Counted from the first letter of the stretch, positions 23,901 to 33,661 are shown. The stretch: 64,000 nucleotides of DNA from Ectopseudomonas guguanensis (GCF_900104265.1 NZ_FNJJ01000011.1:121867-185866); one strand, 5' to 3'. Made by a program: numbers and translations. Notes: generated from the letters alone by a model not told the origin.

Positions 23901-24445
23901 TAGTCGAGAATTTCCTGGACGTTGGCCGGGTTGAGCACCGGAATCGAGGCGGCGATGAAGGCGTGCTCGCTCTGGTGGGCAATGGTCGAGGACTTGCAGC
24001 CATGGTCGTCGCCGGCCAGCAGCAACACGCCGCCATGCTTGGAAACCCCGGCCGAGTTGCCGTGCTTGAACACATCACCACTGCGGTCGACGCCCGGGCC
24101 CTTGCCGTACCACATGGCGAACACGCCGTCATAGCGGGCGCCGGGGAACAGGTTGGCCTGCTGGCTGCCCCACACTGCGGTGGCGCCCAGCTCTTCGTTG
24201 ACGCCGGGCTGGAAGTGGATGTGGTTCTGCTTGAGGTACTCGCGCGCGTCCCACAGGCTCTTGTCCAGGCCGCCCAGGGGCGAGCCGCGATAGCCGGAGA
24301 TGAAGCAGGCGGTATTGAGTCCGAAGGCGGCATCACGCTGCTTCTGCAGCATGGGCAGGCGGGTGAGCGCCTGAGTGCCGGTCAGGTAGAGGTGACCAGT
24401 CGCGAGGCGGTATTTGTCATCCAGGCGGATTTCGGCCAGTGACAT
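20978..24445 (-). CDS. Indolepyruvate ferredoxin oxidoreductase-family 2-oxoacid oxidoreductase (fused subunits)
   Basis: 1155 residues, a fusion of the alpha-type (thiamine-diphosphate) and gamma-type subunits. Seen: the N-terminal ISGYRGSPLGGLD segment, then the TPP region CSGCPHNSSTKVP with GGEGATWIGQAPF. A ferredoxin-like cysteine cluster follows (CEGCGDCSVKSNC ... CNKDFSCLEGFCPSF), then the gamma domain (LLPGVGGSGVTTVGALLGMAAH). It converts aryl- or branched-chain 2-oxoacids to acyl-CoA with ferredoxin reduction. Divergent from the Lrp regulator at 24644 and downstream-linked with leucine dehydrogenase, which suggests it consumes the 2-oxoacids made there. The exact substrate is not decided by sequence. 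Confidence 0.92.
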   Translation of the reverse strand: MSLAEIRLDDKYRLATGHLYLTGTQALTRLPMLQKQRDAAFGLNTACFISGYRGSPLGGLDKSLWDAREYLKQNHIHFQPGVNEELGATAVWGSQQANLFPGARYDGVFAMWYGKGPGVDRSGDVFKHGNSAGVSKHGGVLLLAGDDHGCKSSTIAHQSEHAFIAASIPVLNPANVQEILDYGIIGWELSRYSGCWVALKTIAENVDSSAVVDVDPLRIQVKIPEDFQLPEDGVHIRWPDPPLAQEKRLNMYKIYAARAFALANNLNQIKLDSPNPRLGIITTGKSYLDVRQALDDLGLDEALCARVGLRVLKVGMSWPLEPVSVHQFAEGLDEILVVEEKRSVIEDQLTGQLYNWPVGKRPRVVGEFDEQGNSLLPNLGELTPAMIARVIAKRLAPIYSSPTIEERLAFLDAKEKALAAPKHKTVRTPHFCSGCPHNSSTKVPQGSRALGGIGCHYMTQWMDRSTDTFTQMGGEGATWIGQAPFTDTPHVFQNLGDGTYFHSGHLALRAAVAAGVNITYKILYNDAVAMTGGQPIDGELRIDQLSQQVHAEGVKRIALVSDEPDKYPTRATFAPGVTFHHRRELDAVQRELREFKGVSVILYDQTCATEKRRRRKRGKMVDPAKRAFINPAVCEGCGDCSVKSNCLSVLPLETELGRKREIDQSACNKDFSCLEGFCPSFVTVHGGSLRKPEAVGLGALFIALPEPKQPALSRPWNILLPGVGGSGVTTVGALLGMAAHIEGKGCTVLDQAGLAQKFGPVITHIRIAARQSDIYAVRIAAGETDLLLGCDLVVSASEEALAKLNDKIAHAVINSHEAPTAEFTRNPDAQVPGAAMREAISEAVGEGKTRFVDATRLATRLLGDSIATNLFMLGYAYQKGLVPVSAEAINKAIELNGVAIELNQQAFLWGRRAAHDLAAVEKVAAPKVVEAPHCSTLEEIVRDRMQRLTAYQNAAYAERYRELVERVRKVDSDAEQRLSKAVARYYFKLLAYKDEYEVARLYSDATFRKQLEAQFEGGYRLQFHLAPSWLSKPDAATGEPRKRSFGPWMLKAFGVLARFKFLRGSVLDPFGHSAERRLERELIEEYEANVAYLLAELNAGNYRTAVALAEIPEQIRGYGHVKEAALAKAREQATQLKARLTVSEIAAVQLFEPAA

Positions 24446-24643
24446 GGAGCGCTCCTTTTATTCTTATGGCGAGCACGGGGAGCGCGACGGTAGACACGCT
24501 CCGTTGAATCCGGTCGCAGGATCGCTGCGCCGGATTTGCCTAAAGCATGACCGGAGGGTTCCGCTTTTTTCTTTCTATTTTCGGGTAGCCGAGACAATAC
24601 TTCGCATGATCCTTCCAACAATCACAAGAAAATGGAAACAATC

Positions 24644-25111
24644 ATGCAGGACAAGCTCAGTCCCATCGACCGGCGGATTCTCCGCCTGCTGCAGCACAAT
24701 GCCGACCTCTCCGCCGCCGAGGTGGCCGAGAAAGTCGAGCTGTCGCAATCGCCATGCTGGCGCCGCATCCATCGCATGCAGGAAGAAGGGCTGATCGAGC
24801 GCAAGGTCGCCCTGCTCAATCACAAACGCCTGGGCTTCGGCATCACCATCTTCGTCGACATCAAGCTGTCGGCCCACGGCCGCGGCAATCTGGACGAATT
24901 CGAGCAGGCCGTGGTCGGCTACCCGCAGGTGCTGGAGTGCTACAGCATGGCCGGCGGCTCGGACTACCTGCTGAAGGTGGTAGCCAAGGACATCGCCGAT
25001 TACGAGCGTTTCCTGCGCGACCACCTGCTGCAACGCCCGCACGTGCACGAAGCGCACTCGCACATCGCCATGAGCGAGGTCAAACGCACCACCGAGCTGC
25101 CGCTGGATTGA
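24644..25111 (+). CDS. Lrp/AsnC family regulator
   Basis: 155 residues. The N-terminal winged helix (LSPIDRRILRLLQHNADLSAAEVAEKVELSQSPCWRRIHRM) is followed by an RAM effector domain (ECYSMAGGSDYLLKVVAKD). ATG 24644 was chosen (GGAAAC 7 nt upstream); an in-frame ATG at 24632 is possible. It is transcribed divergently from the 2-oxoacid oxidoreductase with about 200 bp between them, the usual position for a local amino-acid-responsive activator of that gene. Confidence 0.9.
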   Translation: MQDKLSPIDRRILRLLQHNADLSAAEVAEKVELSQSPCWRRIHRMQEEGLIERKVALLNHKRLGFGITIFVDIKLSAHGRGNLDEFEQAVVGYPQVLECYSMAGGSDYLLKVVAKDIADYERFLRDHLLQRPHVHEAHSHIAMSEVKRTTELPLD

Positions 25112-25136
25112 ACCCTGCCCTGCAGGAAATACATGC

Positions 25137-25201
25137 GTAGGGTGCGCCGCGCGCACCGGGATACCGGCGCCAGCGTCACAGGTGCGCACGGCGCACCCTA
25201 C
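25137..25201. repeat. Inverted pair of the GTAGGGTGCGC family
   Basis: Left arm GTAGGGTGCGCCGCGCGCACC (25137-25157) and right arm GGTGCGCACGGCGCACCCTAC (25181-25201) are near-exact complements about 23 nt apart. This is a REPIN-like arrangement between the Lrp gene and the EamA gene, which converge here. Confidence 0.8.
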
Positions 25202-25230
25202 AAGAGACGCACAGCCTTAAATGATCGGCA

Positions 25231-26187
25231 TCAGGCCAGGCGCCTGCCCTTGCGCGCCCGCATTGCGGCCATCAGCGATGGGCCAAGCGCGGTGAGCGCC
25301 GAGCCCAGCACCACCACCACGGCGCCCGCGTAGGCGATCCAGTTGACCTGCTCGGGCAGCACGTGGTCCGGCCACCAGGTCGAGGCCAGGGCCACGGAGA
25401 CGAAGGTCACCAGCGGCGTCAGCGCCAGGGTCGCGCTCACTCTTGAGGCCTCCCAGTGCGCCAGTGCCTCGGCGAAGGCGCCATAAGCCACCAGGGTATT
25501 CAGGCAACAGGCCAGCAGCAGCCAGCCTTGTAGCGGGCTCAGCTGCAGCACTTGCAAGGGATGCGCCCAAGGTGTCAGCAGCAGCGCGCAGGCCAGGTAG
25601 ATGACCATCATCACCTGCATCGAACTCCACGAGGTCAGCAGTTGCTTCTGCGCCAGACCGTAGAAAGTCCAGACGAAGGCAGCGGCCAGCACGGTCAGCA
25701 CGCCGGTGGTGTAGGCGGTGAGCGACGTCAGCAACTCGCCCAGGCGCTGATTGAAGAACAGGCCGAAGCCCAGCAACATCACCATCAGGCCGAGTGCCTG
25801 GCCCAGGCTGAAGCGTTCGCGAAAGACGAACAGGCTGCTAATCAGCAACAGGATCGGCGCCACCTGGATCACCAGTTGCGTGGTCCCGGGGCTGAGCAGA
25901 TTGAGCCCGACCAGGTACAGCACGTAGTTGGCCGTCAACCCGCCGATGGCCAGGGCCAGCAGCCAGCCACCCTTGCGCCCGAGCGGGCGAAAGCTCGGCA
26001 GGCGGCGGCTCGCGGCGAGATAGGCCAGCAACAGCGAACCGGCTACGGCCAGGCGATACCAGGTGACCGTGACCGGGTCCATGACCTGGAGAACTTCCTT
26101 GAGCTTGATTGGCAGGATGCCCCAGAGCAGCGAAGTGATCAGGGCGAGCAGCAGGCCGTATACCCAACGGCCGGAGGAAATGTGCAT
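25231..26187 (-). CDS. EamA/DMT-family permease
   Basis: 318 residues, about ten membrane helices in two EamA repeats (roughly 10-140 and 160-300). The first helix is WVYGLLLALITSLLWGILPIKLKEVL and the tail is basic (RARKGRR), typical of drug/metabolite transporters. The substrate cannot be told from sequence. Stands alone, divergent from the DUF6316 gene. Confidence 0.85.
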   Translation of the reverse strand: MHISSGRWVYGLLLALITSLLWGILPIKLKEVLQVMDPVTVTWYRLAVAGSLLLAYLAASRRLPSFRPLGRKGGWLLALAIGGLTANYVLYLVGLNLLSPGTTQLVIQVAPILLLISSLFVFRERFSLGQALGLMVMLLGFGLFFNQRLGELLTSLTAYTTGVLTVLAAAFVWTFYGLAQKQLLTSWSSMQVMMVIYLACALLLTPWAHPLQVLQLSPLQGWLLLACCLNTLVAYGAFAEALAHWEASRVSATLALTPLVTFVSVALASTWWPDHVLPEQVNWIAYAGAVVVVLGSALTALGPSLMAAMRARKGRRLA

Positions 26188-26465
26188 GGCGACCTCTGGC
26201 AGGCGGTCGACAGAGCAGGTCGACCGCAGCAGGCCATTCTAGGAGAGGTCAGGACACCGACACAGCAACAGTTCAGCCTGGTAGTCGCACGCAACTGTAC
26301 CGTTCGATGCGCGCAACCCGCCAATCGACCGGCGCCAAAAATCCATAAAATCGGCTAAAAAACGATAACAGGCCGACAAAATCGACCATCTGTCGTTTTG
26401 CCAAACGCGCCGCTTCGCTCGCAGTAGACTCAGATCATCCAGCCCCTTCAGATGGAGCTTTCGCC

Positions 26466-26726
26466 ATGTTCGGCCAACGTACCGTCGACCCGCATCCCGG
26501 CACGCACTACCGCAGTTCACGACTGAGCGCCGTCAACGGCCAGTACTTCTTCGCCACCCGCGAAGGCACGCTGGAAGGCCCCTTCCTCTCCCGCCACGAT
26601 GCCGAGCAGAGCATCACGCGCTACATCGAGCGCATGGCCATGGCCGACAAGCTGCTGCGCCACAGCAGCGAGCACATCGACAACCTGCAGCGCCGCGAAG
26701 CGATCAAGCACAACCAGGAGCTGTGA
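26466..26726 (+). CDS. DUF6316-type small conserved protein
   Basis: 86 residues. The core RLSAVNGQYFFATREGTLEGPFLSRHDAEQSITRYIERM matches a small conserved protein of Pseudomonas (DUF6316, from memory). Soluble, function unknown. GGAG lies 8 nt before ATG 26466. Its end abuts the convergent hydrolase gene by one base. Confidence 0.75.
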   Translation: MFGQRTVDPHPGTHYRSSRLSAVNGQYFFATREGTLEGPFLSRHDAEQSITRYIERMAMADKLLRHSSEHIDNLQRREAIKHNQEL

Positions 26727-26727
26727 A

Positions 26728-27717
26728 CTACAAGCGCGCCAGCCCCAGATCGCCCCGATGCGCTGCAAGATGCGGCAACACCGCGGCCAGCAGCGGTTCC
26801 TTGAAGGCATCCTGAAAACGATGCGCCAGCCCCGGAATCAGCTTGAGTTCGGCGCCCTTGATATGCGCGGCCACATGCACGCCGTGCATCACCGGCAATA
26901 GCGGGTCGGCCGTGCCGTGTACCACCAGGGTCGGCACTGTCAGGCGATTGAGCAGCTCGACCCGACTCGATTCGGCAAGAATCGCCAGCAACTGGCGCTG
27001 CACCCCCTCGGGGTTGAAGGCACGGTCGTAGGCCACCTCGGCCTGATGCAGGAGCAAGGCGCGGTCATCATGCACCGACGGGCTGCCCAGCGCCGCGAGC
27101 AGATCGGCCTGCTGCTGCAGGGCTGCTTCACGGCTGCCGGCCTCGCGGCGCGCCAACAGGGCAACCAGGGCATCGCTGGGCGCTGGCAAGCCTTGCGCGC
27201 CCGAACTGGTCATCACCAGCGTCAGGCTCAATACCCGCTGCGGCGCCAGATCCGCCAGATGCTGGGCGATCATCCCGCCCATACTCGCGCCCAGCACATG
27301 GAAGGCATCGACACCGAGACTGTCCATCAGCCCCAGGGCATCGCCGGCCATGTCGCGCAGGTGATAAGGCGCACCGAGCGACAGGCCCAGCCGGTAGCGC
27401 AGCACCTCATAAGGCAGATTGATGCTCGGCGCCGGCTTGCGCCAGGTGCTCAGGCCGACATCGCGATTGTCGAAACGCACCACGCGAAAGCCCTGCTGGC
27501 AGAGGCGCTCGACCACCTCGTCAGGCCAATGGATCAGTTGCCCGCCCAGGCCCATGACCAACAGCAGAGCCGGGTCATGCTCGCTGCCGACGCTCTGGTA
27601 GGCCAGGCGCACGTCGCCGACATCGGCGTATCGCGTCGATTCGGAAAGATCACAACGGTTGGCCGCAAAAGACGGCAGGCCGCACAGCATGGCGACCACA
27701 AAAATGAATGCACGCAT
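26728..27717 (-). CDS. Exported alpha/beta hydrolase
   Basis: 329 residues from the chosen ATG 27717, which gives a clean signal peptide (MRAFIFVVAMLCGLPSFAA). The frame is open to 27795 with an extra hydrophobic stretch, so the start is uncertain. The fold is shown by LLVMGLGGQLIHWP (oxyanion region), VRFDNRDVGLS, nucleophile elbow GASMGG and LVVHGTADPLLPV with the acid and LAHRF with the His. Likely an esterase or lipase-like hydrolase in the periplasm; substrate unknown. Confidence 0.85.
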   Translation of the reverse strand: MRAFIFVVAMLCGLPSFAANRCDLSESTRYADVGDVRLAYQSVGSEHDPALLLVMGLGGQLIHWPDEVVERLCQQGFRVVRFDNRDVGLSTWRKPAPSINLPYEVLRYRLGLSLGAPYHLRDMAGDALGLMDSLGVDAFHVLGASMGGMIAQHLADLAPQRVLSLTLVMTSSGAQGLPAPSDALVALLARREAGSREAALQQQADLLAALGSPSVHDDRALLLHQAEVAYDRAFNPEGVQRQLLAILAESSRVELLNRLTVPTLVVHGTADPLLPVMHGVHVAAHIKGAELKLIPGLAHRFQDAFKEPLLAAVLPHLAAHRGDLGLARL

Positions 27718-27867
27718 GAAAAACACCAGAAACGCAAACCCCCAGTGGAGCGCGATTCTGGTGAAAGTCGTTCGACGGCGCTGCCACACAAGCATGACAG
27801 TTTGATGAAGGAGGACGAACGGTCAGCCGCACGGTGACGAGAAGCCCCGTGCAGAGCGTCGCGCCAT

Positions 27868-27886
27868 GAAGCCCCTCGGGGGTTTC
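27868..27886 (-). terminator. Terminator hairpin downstream of metE
   Basis: Stem GAAGCCCC / GGGGTTTC (one G-T pair) with a 3-nt loop, 21 bp past the metE stop on the minus strand. No long T-run follows, so it is moderate evidence. Confidence 0.45.
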
Positions 27887-27906
27887 AGCCGCGACAGTCC
27901 GGAGCA

Positions 27907-30210
27907 TCAGGCCAGCTCGGCACGCAACTGCCGGGCCGCTGCGACCATGTTCACCAGCGCTGCCTCGGTCTCCGGCCAGGCGCGGGTTTTCAGGCCGCAA
28001 TCAGGGTTGACCCACAGCCGCTGAAGCGGGATACGCCGCGCCGCCTTGCGCAGCAGGTTGGCCATCTCGGCGCTGTCCGGCACCCGTGGCGAGTGGATGT
28101 CGTAGACGCCCGGGCCGATCTCGTTGGGATAATCGAAGCGCTCGAAGGCCTCCAGCAACTGCATGTCCGAACGCGAGGTTTCGATGGTGATCACGTCGGC
28201 ATCCATCGCCGCGATGGCCTCGATCACATCGTTGAACTCGCTGTAGCACATATGAGTGTGGATCTGGGTTTCGTCACGCACGCCGCTGGCGGTCAGGCGG
28301 AAGGCCTCGGTGGCCCAGTCCAGGTAATGCTGCCAGGCGGCCCGACGCAGCGGCAGCCCTTCGCGAAACGCCGCCTCGTCGATCTGGATGATCCTGATGC
28401 CGGCCGCCTCCAGATCCATCACCTCGTCGCGAATCGCCATCGCCAGTTGCCTGGCCTGTACTTCGCGGGCAACGTCCTCGCGCGGGAAGGACCACATCAG
28501 CATGGTCACCGGGCCGGTCAGCATGCCCTTCACCACCTTGTCGGTCAGGCTCTGGGCGTATTTGATCCACTCCACGCTCATGGCCTGCGGGCGACTCAGG
28601 TCGCCGACTATCACCGCCGGTTTGACGCAGCGCGAACCATAGCTCTGCACCCAGCCGAAGCGGGTGAAGGCATAGCCGTCGAGCTGCTCGGCGAAGTACT
28701 CGACCATGTCGTTGCGCTCGGCCTCGCCGTGCACCAGCACATCCAGGCCGAGGCACTCCTGCACCTGCACCGCATGGCGAATTTCGCCGTGCATGGCCTC
28801 GGTGTACTCGGCCGCGCTGAGCTTGCCCTGCTTGAACGCCTGGCGTGCCAGGCGAATGGCCGAAGTCTGTGGGAAAGAGCCGATGCTGGTAGTCGGCAGC
28901 AGCGGCAACTGCAGGCGCTCGCGCTGTTTGCCGATGCGCTCGGCGAAGGGCGACTGGCGCTGGGCATGACGCGGAAGGATCGCTGCCAGACGCGCCTGCA
29001 CCTCAGGTTTGTGAATGCGCGTCGATGCAGCACGTGCGGCCTGTACCGCACGGCTGGCTTCCAGCGCCGCCTGCACAGCGGCGTCGCCCGGCGCCTCCAG
29101 TGCCCGACCGAGCACGGCGACCTCCTGGCACTTCTGCACGGCGAAGGCGAGCCAGCTCTTCAGTTCGGCATCGAGCAGATCTTCACGGGCCAGGTCCACC
29201 GGGCTGTGCAGCAGCGAGCAGGACGGCGCCACCCACAAGCGCTCCCCCAGGCGTTCGTGAGCATGACGCAATACTTCGAGGGCCTTGTCCAGATCGCAGC
29301 GCCAGACGTTGCGCCCGTTGACCACACCCAGCGACAACACCTTATAAGCAGGCAGCCGATCGAGAATGGTCGGATACTGCTCCGGCGCCCGCACCAGATC
29401 GATATGCAGGCCATCCACCGGTAGATTGACGGCCAGACCGAGGTTGTCTTCCAGGCCACCGAAATAGGTGGCGATCAGCTTCCTGCAGGGTTCGCGCTGG
29501 ATCAGGTTGTAGGCGCGCTCGAAGGCGTTCTTCCAATCCTGCGGCAGGTCCAGTACCAGGATCGGCTCGTCGATCTGCACCCACTCCACACCTTGCCCAG
29601 CCAGGCGCTGGAGAATTTCGCCATACACCGGCAGCAGGCGCTCGAGCAGCTCCAGCCTGTCGAAATCGGCGCCTTTGGCCTTGCCCAGCCACAAATAGGT
29701 CAGCGGGCCGAGCAGCACCGGTTTGACCTGGTGACCAAGGGCGTGCGCCTCCTCCACCTCCTCGAACAACTGCTCCCAGCAGAGGGCGAACTGCTGGTCA
29801 ACGCCAAATTCCGGTACCAGGTAGTGATAGTTGGTGTCGAACCACTTGGTCAGCTCCTGCGCATGCGCGCCGCTGCAGCAGTTGCCGCTGCTCTTGTTTG
29901 CAACGGCCCCACGGGCCATGGCGAACAGCGTCTCCAGCGTCGGCTTGCCGCCGGTCGGGCGAAAGCGCTCGGGAATCACGCCGCAGGCCAGCGAATGGCC
30001 CAGCACCTGGTCGTACCAGGCAAAGTCGCCCACCGGCAGCAGGTCGATGCCGGCGTCCTTCTGCAACTGCCAGTGCTCGGCGCGCAAACGCTGGCCGACC
30101 GCACGCAGCCCGGCTTCATCCAGCTCACCTCGCCAATGCGCTTCGAGCGCTTTTTTCAGTTCGCGGTCGCGACCGATGCGCGGGAAACCGAGGGAATGGG
30201 ACAGGGCCAT
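27907..30210 (-). CDS. metE: Cobalamin-independent methionine synthase
   Basis: 767 residues, full length. It transfers the methyl group of 5-methyltetrahydropteroyltriglutamate to homocysteine. N-terminal LGFPRIGRDRELKKALE. Zinc ligands are visible in the C-terminal half: HMCYSEF (His and Cys), ITIETSRSD (Glu) and NPDCGLKTR (Cys). ATG 30210 has GGAG upstream (GGAGCGTAAAGTC). Divergent from metR with MetR-type sites between them, so it is probably activated by MetR in response to homocysteine. Confidence 0.97.
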   Translation of the reverse strand: MALSHSLGFPRIGRDRELKKALEAHWRGELDEAGLRAVGQRLRAEHWQLQKDAGIDLLPVGDFAWYDQVLGHSLACGVIPERFRPTGGKPTLETLFAMARGAVANKSSGNCCSGAHAQELTKWFDTNYHYLVPEFGVDQQFALCWEQLFEEVEEAHALGHQVKPVLLGPLTYLWLGKAKGADFDRLELLERLLPVYGEILQRLAGQGVEWVQIDEPILVLDLPQDWKNAFERAYNLIQREPCRKLIATYFGGLEDNLGLAVNLPVDGLHIDLVRAPEQYPTILDRLPAYKVLSLGVVNGRNVWRCDLDKALEVLRHAHERLGERLWVAPSCSLLHSPVDLAREDLLDAELKSWLAFAVQKCQEVAVLGRALEAPGDAAVQAALEASRAVQAARAASTRIHKPEVQARLAAILPRHAQRQSPFAERIGKQRERLQLPLLPTTSIGSFPQTSAIRLARQAFKQGKLSAAEYTEAMHGEIRHAVQVQECLGLDVLVHGEAERNDMVEYFAEQLDGYAFTRFGWVQSYGSRCVKPAVIVGDLSRPQAMSVEWIKYAQSLTDKVVKGMLTGPVTMLMWSFPREDVAREVQARQLAMAIRDEVMDLEAAGIRIIQIDEAAFREGLPLRRAAWQHYLDWATEAFRLTASGVRDETQIHTHMCYSEFNDVIEAIAAMDADVITIETSRSDMQLLEAFERFDYPNEIGPGVYDIHSPRVPDSAEMANLLRKAARRIPLQRLWVNPDCGLKTRAWPETEAALVNMVAAARQLRAELA

Positions 30211-30265
30211 GACTTTACGCTCCACTATGAATCGAGATGGCGCCATTCTCGGCATCGGCCATGAG

Positions 30266-30333
30266 TGAGACAAACTCAAGATTTTCGCCTTGATCTAAAG
30301 ATTTACTCATGTAGGCTGTATGAAGCATTTTCA
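30266..30333. promoter_or_regulatory. MetR-type binding sites between metE and metR
   Basis: TGAAGCATTTTCA (30321-30333) fits the MetR consensus TGAANNWNNTTCA exactly. A second dyad TGAGACAAACTCA (30266-30278) is a one-base-per-arm variant, nearer metE. Together they suit MetR control of metE and of itself. Confidence 0.7.
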
Positions 30334-30378
30334 TCCAGCACCGGATCTGGATGACTGAAACCTTCGCAGAGACCCGCC

Positions 30379-31296
30379 ATGCTCGAGCTACGCCACCTGA
30401 AAACCCTGCACGCCCTGCGCGAAACCGACAGCCTGGTGGAGGCCGCCGAGCGCCTGCATCTGACCCAGTCGGCGCTGTCGCACCAGTTCAAGGAACTGGA
30501 AGAACGCCTGGGCCTGCAGCTGTTCGTACGCAAGACCAAGCCGGTGCGCTTCACCAGCGCCGGCCTGCGCCTGCTGCAACTGGCCGACGCCACCCTGCCC
30601 CTGCTGCGCAGCGCCGAACGTGACCTGGCGCGCCTGGCCGGCGGCACTGCGGGTCGCCTGCACATGGCGATCGAATGCCACAGCTGCTTCCAGTGGCTGA
30701 TGCCGACCATCGACCAGTTCCGCGATGCCTGGCCGGAGGTGGAGCTGGATCTGGCCTCGGGCTTCTCCTTCGCCCCGTTGCCGGCGCTGGCCCGCGGCGA
30801 CCTGGACCTGGTGGTGACGTCAGACCCGGTCGACCTGGCGGGTATCACCTACGTGCCGCTGTTCACCTACGAAGCCCAGCTGGCGGTCGCCAACCAGCAT
30901 CGCCTGGCCTCCAAGGCCTATATCCAGCCCGAGGATCTGGCCAGGGAAACCCTGATCACCTATCCGGTGGAGCGCGACCGCCTGGATATCTTCACCCGCT
31001 TCCTCGAACCGGCCGACGTCGAGCCGGCGCAGGTACGCACCTCCGAGCTGACGGTGATGATGATGCAGCTGGTGGCCAGCGGCCGCGGCGTCTGCGGCCT
31101 GCCCAACTGGGCGCTGCACGAATACAGTTCGCGGGGTTACGTCAGCGCCAAGCGCCTGGGCGAAAAAGGCTTGTATTGCACCCTGTATGCCGCGATCCGC
31201 AGCGACATGCTCGACGCCCCCTTCATGCGTGACTTCCTGCTCACCGCCAAGGACACCTCCTTCGCCAGCCTGGAAGGCGTCAGCGTGGCGCGCTGA
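30379..31296 (+). CDS. metR: LysR-type regulator MetR
   Basis: 305 residues. N-terminal winged helix (LVEAAERLHLTQSALSHQFKELEERLGLQLFVR) and LysR effector domain (IECHSCFQWLMPTIDQF, LPNWALHEY). Divergent orientation from metE and the intervening MetR sites fix the identity. The last codons (FASLEGVSVAR) are copied four more times downstream in a tandem array, so the 3' end of this gene has been part of a duplication. Confidence 0.93.
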   Translation: MLELRHLKTLHALRETDSLVEAAERLHLTQSALSHQFKELEERLGLQLFVRKTKPVRFTSAGLRLLQLADATLPLLRSAERDLARLAGGTAGRLHMAIECHSCFQWLMPTIDQFRDAWPEVELDLASGFSFAPLPALARGDLDLVVTSDPVDLAGITYVPLFTYEAQLAVANQHRLASKAYIQPEDLARETLITYPVERDRLDIFTRFLEPADVEPAQVRTSELTVMMMQLVASGRGVCGLPNWALHEYSSRGYVSAKRLGEKGLYCTLYAAIRSDMLDAPFMRDFLLTAKDTSFASLEGVSVAR

Positions 31297-31790
31297 CGGC
31301 CGCGCATGCGCTGTGCACATCAATCATTCACCGCCGTGCTTCCGGTGCGCACGGCACACCCTACATAAGGACACCTTCCAGCCTCGAAGGCGTCAGCTTG
31401 GCGCGCTGACGGCTGCGTGCGCTGTGCGCACCAATCATTCACCGCCGTGCCCTTGGTGCGCACGGCGCACCCTACATAAGGACCTTCGCCAGCCTCGAAG
31501 GCGTCAGCGTGGTGCGCTGACGGCCGCGCGTGCGCTGTGCACATCAATCATTCACCGCCGTGCTTCCGGTGCGCACGGCGCACCCTACATAAGACCTTCG
31601 CCAGCCTCGAAGGCGTCAGCGTGGCGCACGCAGGGTGCGCCATGCGCACCAACCATTCACCGCCGCGCCCCTGGTGCGCAGGGCGCACCCTACATAAGGA
31701 CCTTCGCCAACCTCGAAGGCGTCAGCCTGGCGCGCGTAGGGTGCGCCGTGCGCACCAACTATTCACCACCGCACCCCACGACCGCATCGT
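31252..31790 (+). repeat. Tandem array of about 110-bp units copying the metR 3' end plus a REP-like palindrome
   Basis: Five units begin at 31252, 31370, 31481, 31593 and 31699 (spacing 118, 111, 112, 106). Each starts with a version of the metR tail (CCTTCGCCAGCCTCGAAGGC ... GTGGCGCGC). Each then carries a variable linker with ATTCACCRCCG. Units 1-4 end in GGTGCGCACGGCGCACCCTACATAAG or a close variant. Units 4 and 5 have an additional AGGGTGCGCCRTGCGCACC arm in place of the TGA region. The first unit is the real gene end. No protein is likely to be made from the others. Confidence 0.9.
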
Positions 31791-31853
31791 CAACGCCATG
31801 GCGGACGCTCATCCACAGCAATTGCCTTGTTACAACTACCCGCTTGCCGCATC

Positions 31854-31886
31854 GTGACCGACAGTCATAATATGACCTCCGGTCAC
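31854..31886. promoter_or_regulatory. Candidate operator of the TetR-MFP-RND operon
   Basis: A dyad with arms GTGACCG (31854-31860) and CGGTCAC (31880-31886) encloses a second perfect dyad TCATAATATGA (31865-31875), which could include a -10 element. It lies about 20-50 bp upstream of the TetR gene and is likely its autoregulatory site. Confidence 0.5.
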
Positions 31887-31905
31887 AACTCTCCGTGGAA
31901 TGCTC

Positions 31906-32562
31906 ATGCGCTACCAGGATCAACTCTTCCAGCAACGCGAAAGCGCCCTGCTCGATGCCGCCCGCCAGCTGTTTCAGGATGATTCCTGGGACCGCGTAAC
32001 CATCGCCGAGGTGGCGCGTCATGCCGGCATTGGCAAGGGCACCGTGTACAAGCACTTCTCCAGCAAGGAAGCGCTCTACGCGCGCCTGGTGCTGGATTGC
32101 TCGCGCCAGCACCTGGCCGAACTGCAGCAAATCGCCCGCTGCGCGCCTGCGGATCAAGCCATGCGCCGCGTCATTCGCCGCGCCTTCGAACTGCTGCAGG
32201 CCGACCCGCTGCAGGCGCAGCTTTGCCTGCTGTGTGACCGCCCGGCCTTTCAGGAGCGCCTGGAGCCACCCTACCGCGAGCAGTTCATCGAACTCGAAGG
32301 TCAGTACATAAGCCTGTTCGGCGACCTGCTGCAGAGCAGCTTCCGCGACCTGCAGCTCTCCCCGGACCACTGCCAGCATCTGATCTGGGGCGTGGAGGCC
32401 TGCGTCAACGGCGTCATGACGCGCATCGCCTCCGGCGGTTTCGCGCCCTGGGCCGAATACATCGAGCTGGACGCCTACTTCGACCGCGTCACCGACTTCA
32501 TCATCGCCGGCCTGCACGGCCAGGCCGCCGCGCTGCTGGCAGCGCCCGCCACCAACGAGTAA
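31906..32562 (+). CDS. TetR-family repressor of the RND operon
   Basis: 218 residues. N-terminal helix-turn-helix (VTIAEVARHAGIGKGTVYKHFSSKEALYARLV). The C-terminal ligand domain is not informative. ATG 31906 was preferred over ATG 31900 because the GTGGA upstream is then better spaced. It is followed after 9 bp by the membrane-fusion protein gene, so it probably regulates the same operon. Confidence 0.9.
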   Translation: MRYQDQLFQQRESALLDAARQLFQDDSWDRVTIAEVARHAGIGKGTVYKHFSSKEALYARLVLDCSRQHLAELQQIARCAPADQAMRRVIRRAFELLQADPLQAQLCLLCDRPAFQERLEPPYREQFIELEGQYISLFGDLLQSSFRDLQLSPDHCQHLIWGVEACVNGVMTRIASGGFAPWAEYIELDAYFDRVTDFIIAGLHGQAAALLAAPATNE

Positions 32563-32571
32563 GCCATCGCC

Positions 32572-33660
<1,089 letters not shown>

Positions 33661-33661
33661 G

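Noticed and set aside
31252..31790. CRISPR-like array after metR
   Set aside because: Units are about 110 bp and similar along their whole length, with no short repeat and unique spacer pattern and no cas genes nearby.
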